64,000 nucleotides of DNA from Streptomyces olindensis (GTDB lineage: Bacteria > Actinomycetota > Actinomycetes > Streptomycetales > Streptomycetaceae). Each line of letters starts with the position of its first letter. The stretch's first letter is position 1. The stretch lies in assembly GCA_000696115.1 (NCBI GenBank), contig JJOH01000095.1:1-64000 (forward strand), read 5' to 3'. The translations under genes and the position numbers were made by a program. Under the pieces are notes generated by a model, which saw only the letters and a list, made by a program, of their open reading frames with translations, was not told the origin of the DNA and did no database searches. Positions 60,473-64,000 of the stretch are shown here, piece by piece.

Positions 60473-60886
60473 ATGCGAATCGGCGAGCTGGCCGCACGGG
60501 CCGGGACCACGACGCGGACGCTGCGGTACTACGAGGCGCGGGGGCTGCTGCCCGCGCGGCGTGAGGGCAACGGTTACCGGACCTACGACGAGAGCGATCT
60601 GAAGCTGCTGCGGCAGATCCGGACGCTGCAGGACTTCGGGTTCGACCTGGAGGAGACGCGGCCGTTCGTGGAGTGCCTGCGCGCCGGGCACCCCGAGGGC
60701 GACTCGTGCCCGGCGTCCCTCGCGGTCTACCGGCGCAAGCTGGACGAACTCGACGCGCTGATCGGCCAGCTGAGCAGCGTGCGGGAGACGGTCGCCCGGC
60801 AGCTGGCGCGGGCCGAGCTGGCCGCCGAGGCGGAGGCTCCGGGAGGTCCGGAGCCCGGTTGCGAGCTGGGGAGGCACACATGGTGA
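60473..60886 (+). CDS. MerR-family regulator of the thioredoxin gene
   Basis: This 137-residue MerR protein has N-terminal MRIGELAARAGTTTRTLRYYEARGLL (helix-turn-helix and wing) and a dimerisation coiled coil (about 82-115). Cys68, Cys79 and Cys130 are present. Cys79 sits at the start of the dimerisation helix, where metal- or thiol-sensing relatives place a ligand. With a thioredoxin gene overlapping its 3' end by seven bases, thiol or metal stress is the likely signal (inference). The ATG at 60473 is preferred over an 11-codon longer frame that runs through the promoter. Confidence 0.92.
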   Translation: MRIGELAARAGTTTRTLRYYEARGLLPARREGNGYRTYDESDLKLLRQIRTLQDFGFDLEETRPFVECLRAGHPEGDSCPASLAVYRRKLDELDALIGQLSSVRETVARQLARAELAAEAEAPGGPEPGCELGRHTW

Positions 60887-61197
60887 CCGAGGTGACGGAC
60901 GCGGACTTCGAGGCCGAGGTGATCGGCGCGGACCTGCCGGTCCTGGTGGAGTTCACCGCCGACTGGTGTCCGCCCTGCCGGCAGATGGCGCCGGTGCTCA
61001 AGGCCCTCGCCTCCGAGGAGGGCGAGCGGCTGAAGGTGGTGCAGCTGGACGTGGACCACAATCCGCTGACCACCAACGCCTACAAGGTGCTGTCCATGCC
61101 GACGTTCCTGGTGTTCCGCGACGGCGAGCCCGTGAAGTCCATGGTCGGCGCGCGGGCCAAGCGGCGGCTGCTGGAGGAGCTGTCCGACGTGCTGTAG
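60880..61197 (+). CDS. trxA: Thioredoxin
   Basis: This 105-residue canonical-size thioredoxin reduces disulfides in the cytoplasm with thioredoxin reductase. The active site is W29-C30-P-P-C33 (FTADWCPPCRQMAP); the usual WCGPC has Pro in place of Gly, which shifts redox potential. The cis-Pro loop SMPTFLVFRDGE is present. The ATG follows GGGGAGG inside merR, so translation is coupled. A hairpin lies 37 bp after its stop. Confidence 0.94.
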   Translation: MVTEVTDADFEAEVIGADLPVLVEFTADWCPPCRQMAPVLKALASEEGERLKVVQLDVDHNPLTTNAYKVLSMPTFLVFRDGEPVKSMVGARAKRRLLEELSDVL

Positions 61198-61234
61198 CGA
61201 GCGCGACGTGCTGTGGACGACCGCCCCGACACGA

Positions 61235-61270
61235 GGAAATCCCCCGGGCAATTGCGCCCGGGGGATTTCC
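61235..61270 (+). terminator. Terminator of the merR-trxA operon
   Basis: A perfect 15-bp stem (arms GGAAATCCCCCGGGC and complement) with a 6-nt loop is followed by a T-rich stretch (TTGCGTATATTTGTTT). This is an unusually classical rho-independent terminator for this genome. Confidence 0.92.
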
Positions 61271-61357
61271 TTGCGTATATTTGTTTGTTCGTGACTTCAC
61301 GTCGAATGAGGTCACGGAGAAGTTCAGTGAGCACAGTATATCCGGGCGGGAGCGGAA

Positions 61358-63619
61358 TTGTCAAACACCGAATTTCCGGACGATGAATTGCGGCAGGAAC
61401 AGGAATTCATCGACGGGTTGTACGCGCGCGTGGACGCGCTGCGCGGCGACGCCGAGACCTCCGTCACGGACGCGCTCGCGCAGGGCAACACCCCCATGCA
61501 GGCCAGACTGGAGCGGGACATCCTCGTGGCGGAGCGCTCCGGGCTGCTCGCCGCGCTCAACGCGGTCGACGGCTCCCTGTGCTTCGGCCGGATCGACCTC
61601 ACCTCGGGCGTCACCCATCACATCGGCCGCATCGGCCTGCGCACCGACGACGCCGAGCGCACGCCCGTCCTCATCGACTGGCGCGCCGACGTCGCCCGCC
61701 CCTTCTACCTGGCCACCGGCCACACCCCGATGGGCCTGAGGCGCCGGCGGCACATCGCCACCGACGGCCGCAGGGTCACCCATCTGCACGACGAGATCCT
61801 CGACCTCGGCGACGAGACCCGCACCGGTCACGAGGACCCCACGGGCGACGCCGTGCTGCTCGCCGCGCTGAACTCGGCCCGCACCGGCCGCATGAGCGAC
61901 ATCGTGCAGACCATCCAGGCCGACCAGGACCGCATCATCCGCGCCCCGCACCGCGGCGTCCTGGTGGTGGAGGGCGGCCCGGGCACCGGCAAGACGGCCG
62001 TCGCACTGCACCGCGCCGCCTACCTGCTCTACGAGCACCGCGAGCTGCTGGCCAAGCGCGCGGTGCTGATCGTCGGGCCCAACCCGGCGTTCCTCGGCTA
62101 CATCGGCGAGGTGCTGCCCTCCTTGGGTGAGACCGGCGTGCTCCTCGCGACCGTGGGCGAGCTGTACCCGGGCGTGAAGGCGACCGCGACCGACACGCCC
62201 GAGGCGGCCGCCGTGAAGGGCCGCGCCGCCATGGCCGACGTGCTCGCCGAGGTCGTCCGCAGCCGGCAGGCGCTGCCCGACCCGGTCATCGCCATCGAGC
62301 ACGACCGCGAGGTCCTCATGCTCGACGACGGGCTGGTCAACGTCGCCCGCGAGCGCACCCGCGCCGCCAAGCTGCCGCACAACGCCGCCCGCGAGCACTT
62401 CGAGGGCCACATCCTCAACACCCTCACCGAGCTGTACGCCGAGCGGATCGGCACCGACCCGTTCGACGGGTCCAGCCTGCTCGACCCCAGCGACATCACC
62501 CAGATCCGCGACGACCTCGCCGAGAACCCCGAAGTGTGGGCCGCCATCGACCAGTTGTGGCCGGTGCTGACCCCGCAGCGGCTCGTCGCGGACTTCCTCG
62601 CGGCGCCCGAGGAGTTCCTGCCCGCCGAGGACGCCGACGCCGTGCGCCGCCCGGTGACCCGGCGATGGACCGTCGCCGACGTGCCGCTGCTCGACGAGGC
62701 CGCCGAACTCCTCGGCGAGGACGACCGGCTGGCCCGGGAGCGAGCCGCGCGCGAGCGGGAGCGGCAGATCGCCTACGCGCAGGGCGTACTGGACGTCTCC
62801 TACGCGTCCCGGACCTACGAGTTCGAGGACAAGGAGGAGGACGACCCCGAGAGCTCCGAGGTGCTGTCCGCGCACGACATCATCGACGCCGAGCGGTTCG
62901 CCGAGCGGCACGAGGAGGACGACCACCGCAGCGCCGCCGAACGGGCCGCGGCCGACCGCACCTGGGCGTTCGGGCACATCATCGTCGACGAGGCGCAGGA
63001 GCTGTCGCCGATGGCGTGGCGGCTGCTGATGCGGCGCAGCCCCACCCGCTCGATGACCCTGGTCGGCGACCCGGCGCAGACCGCGGAAGCGGCCGGAGTC
63101 GGTTCCTGGTCGGGCATCCTCGCCCCGTACGTCGAGGACCGCTGGGAGCACACCCGGCTGGGCGTCAACTACCGCACCCCCGCCGAGATCATGGACGTCG
63201 CGGCGGCCGTGGTCCGCGCCGAGAACCCGGAGTTCGAGCCGCCCAGCTCGGTCCGCTCCACGGGCGTACGGCCCTGGGCCCGGGCCACCGACGACCTCCC
63301 CGGCGCCGTCGCCAAGGCCGTCGGTGAACTCACGCCGGCCGAGGGGCGGCTCGCGGTGATCGCGCCCCGCGACCTCCACCGGGGCATCGCGGCCCGGCTG
63401 GACGGCGTGACGGCGGGCGCCGAACCCGACCTCACGCAGACCGTCGTGCTGCTCGACCCGCGCCAGGCCAAGGGCCTGGAGTTCGACTCCGTCCTCGTGG
63501 TCGAGCCCGGCCGCTACGGCACCAGCGACCTGTACGTGGCCCTGACCCGGGCCACGCAGCGGCTCGGCGTCCTGCACACCGGGCCGCTGCCCAGGGCGCT
63601 GGCGGACGCCTTCGTGTAG
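61358..63619 (+). CDS. helD: HelD-type RNA polymerase-associated ATPase (UvrD-like)
   Basis: This 753-residue SF1-like protein has an N-terminal antiparallel coiled coil (about 8-70). Walker A GGPGTGKT is at 206-213, preceded by a Q-like motif (IQADQDRIIR). Walker B is IIVDEAQELSP (DE at 544-545). VGDPAQTAE, GVNYRTPAEIMDVA and C-terminal KGLEFDSVLVVEP and YVALTRATQRLGVL complete the set. The N-terminal arm and short 2A/2B inserts match actinobacterial HelD, which removes stalled or sigma-free RNA polymerase; the related HelR confers rifamycin tolerance. TTG at 61358 follows GGGAG and is the only sensible start. Confidence 0.88.
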   Translation: MSNTEFPDDELRQEQEFIDGLYARVDALRGDAETSVTDALAQGNTPMQARLERDILVAERSGLLAALNAVDGSLCFGRIDLTSGVTHHIGRIGLRTDDAERTPVLIDWRADVARPFYLATGHTPMGLRRRRHIATDGRRVTHLHDEILDLGDETRTGHEDPTGDAVLLAALNSARTGRMSDIVQTIQADQDRIIRAPHRGVLVVEGGPGTGKTAVALHRAAYLLYEHRELLAKRAVLIVGPNPAFLGYIGEVLPSLGETGVLLATVGELYPGVKATATDTPEAAAVKGRAAMADVLAEVVRSRQALPDPVIAIEHDREVLMLDDGLVNVARERTRAAKLPHNAAREHFEGHILNTLTELYAERIGTDPFDGSSLLDPSDITQIRDDLAENPEVWAAIDQLWPVLTPQRLVADFLAAPEEFLPAEDADAVRRPVTRRWTVADVPLLDEAAELLGEDDRLARERAARERERQIAYAQGVLDVSYASRTYEFEDKEEDDPESSEVLSAHDIIDAERFAERHEEDDHRSAAERAAADRTWAFGHIIVDEAQELSPMAWRLLMRRSPTRSMTLVGDPAQTAEAAGVGSWSGILAPYVEDRWEHTRLGVNYRTPAEIMDVAAAVVRAENPEFEPPSSVRSTGVRPWARATDDLPGAVAKAVGELTPAEGRLAVIAPRDLHRGIAARLDGVTAGAEPDLTQTVVLLDPRQAKGLEFDSVLVVEPGRYGTSDLYVALTRATQRLGVLHTGPLPRALADAFV

Positions 63620-63670
63620 GAGCGGTAACGGTTCGTGGTGTAGTCACTGCCCGTGCACGTCCGGTGCGGT

Positions 63671-64000
63671 ATGCGTTGCCGTATGGAAGCCCAGCCCTAC
63701 GCGGCCGCGCCGGACGACCGCCCGGTCCTCGGATCGCTGCCCGTCGAACCGCTGCTCACCTCGGAGTTCGACGCCGACCCCGGAGCCGTCTACCGGCGAC
63801 TGCGCGGCCGCCACGGCCCGGTGGCGCCGGTCGGGCTGATGGGCGTGCCCGTGTGGCTCGTCCTCGACTACCGCGAGGTCCTCGACGTGCTCCGCAACGA
63901 ATACCTCTGGCGGCGCGACATCCGCTACTGGCGGGCCCGCGCCCAGGGCGAACTGCCGTCCGACTGGCCGCTGCTGGCCGGATACGAGGTGCGGCAGACG
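63671..64000 (+). CDS. Cytochrome P450, N-terminal part only
   Basis: This open frame runs off the right edge after 110 residues. It has the opening of an actinobacterial P450: PVLGSLPVEPLLTSEFDADPGAVYRRLRGRHGPVAPVGLMGVPVWLVLDYREVLDVLRNEYLWRRDIRYWRAR. This resembles the CYP157-type enzymes often found near conservon operons, but no conservon genes precede it here. Catalytic motifs lie outside the window. Two in-frame ATGs (63671, 63683) are possible; neither has a clear ribosome site. Confidence 0.82.
   Translation, partial: MRCRMEAQPYAAAPDDRPVLGSLPVEPLLTSEFDADPGAVYRRLRGRHGPVAPVGLMGVPVWLVLDYREVLDVLRNEYLWRRDIRYWRARAQGELPSDWPLLAGYEVRQT

Noticed and set aside
63671..64000. A conservon (cvn) operon with its P450
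   Set aside because: The genes upstream are HelD and merR-trxA, not the kinase-like, roadblock, DUF742 and GTPase genes that define conservons; sequence to the right is unavailable.
1..64000. CRISPR arrays, rRNA genes and prophage
   Set aside because: No regularly spaced identical repeats, rRNA cores or phage structural genes were seen on either strand.

Overview
The window is chromosomal DNA from a Streptomyces or very close relative. It has very high GC, third-position GC bias in every real gene, many GTG and some TTG starts, four-base ATGA/GTGA overlaps, and marker genes of filamentous actinomycetes: the polar coiled-coil proteins FilP and Scy, the MarR regulator AbsC, isobutyryl-CoA mutase IcmA and a spore-pigment type II polyketide synthase. 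From memory, the backbone gene order resembles the S. coelicolor SCO539x-544x region. The pigment-type cluster interrupts it at about 17.8-27.9 kb. No tRNA, rRNA, CRISPR array, transposase or phage gene was seen.

Layout. 0-3 kb: two related ABC-2 exporter ATPases, one running off the left edge, and a permease. 3-8.1 kb: filP and scy, both on the minus strand. 8.3-11.2 kb: methylmalonyl-CoA epimerase, divergent from a thiolase and meaB. 11.4-14.7 kb: a PepSY secreted protein divergent from an OmpR/HK two-component pair, then absC. 14.8-16.9 kb: three consecutive AIM24-family genes. 17.1-17.8 kb: a DUF3817 membrane protein and a thiamine-binding-like protein. 18.0-27.9 kb: a WhiE-type cluster (ORFI, cupin, KS-alpha, KS-beta, ACP, aromatase, cyclase, FAD monooxygenase) with an amidohydrolase, a cytochrome P450 and a small ABM-fold protein resembling the N-terminus of ORFI. 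27.9-31.2 kb: MarR, a second DUF3817 protein, icmA and a TetR regulator. 31.4-35.7 kb: a thioredoxin/TPR protein, a 620-bp palindrome-rich leader and a three-gene surface-protein locus (DUF6230-like, DUF6114-like, Pro/Thr-rich). 35.8-41.8 kb: central carbon genes pyk, ackA, pta and pfkA. 41.8-46.9 kb: an XRE regulator, a flavin/F420-type oxidoreductase, and an IclR-GntP-glucarate dehydratase sugar-acid module. 47.0-47.4 kb: a degenerate 20-bp tandem repeat. 47.4-51.5 kb: an MDR oxidoreductase and a CUT1 sugar ABC transporter. 51.6-55.6 kb: a CitA/CitB-type two-component system divergent from dctA. 55.7-58.1 kb: a TetR repressor and an MFS exporter sharing three operators. 58.1-60.4 kb: aldo/keto reductase, epimerase and Lrp regulator. 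60.4-61.2 kb: a MerR-thioredoxin operon. 61.4-63.6 kb: a HelD-type RNA polymerase recycling helicase. A truncated P450 lies at the right edge.

How the parts fit. The epimerase, MeaB and IcmA belong to branched and odd-chain acyl-CoA rearrangement, now separated by the polyketide insert. Pyk, AckA, Pta and PfkA form a glycolysis/acetate overflow block. Several regulator-target pairs are readable from the DNA: TetR/MFS with three palindromes, IclR/GntP with a good promoter followed by a direct repeat, MerR with a 19-bp-spacer promoter, and AbsC with a palindrome at its own start. The least explained parts are the extra genes of the pigment-type cluster, the surface operon with its structured leader, and the 24-bp near-palindrome in front of icmA.
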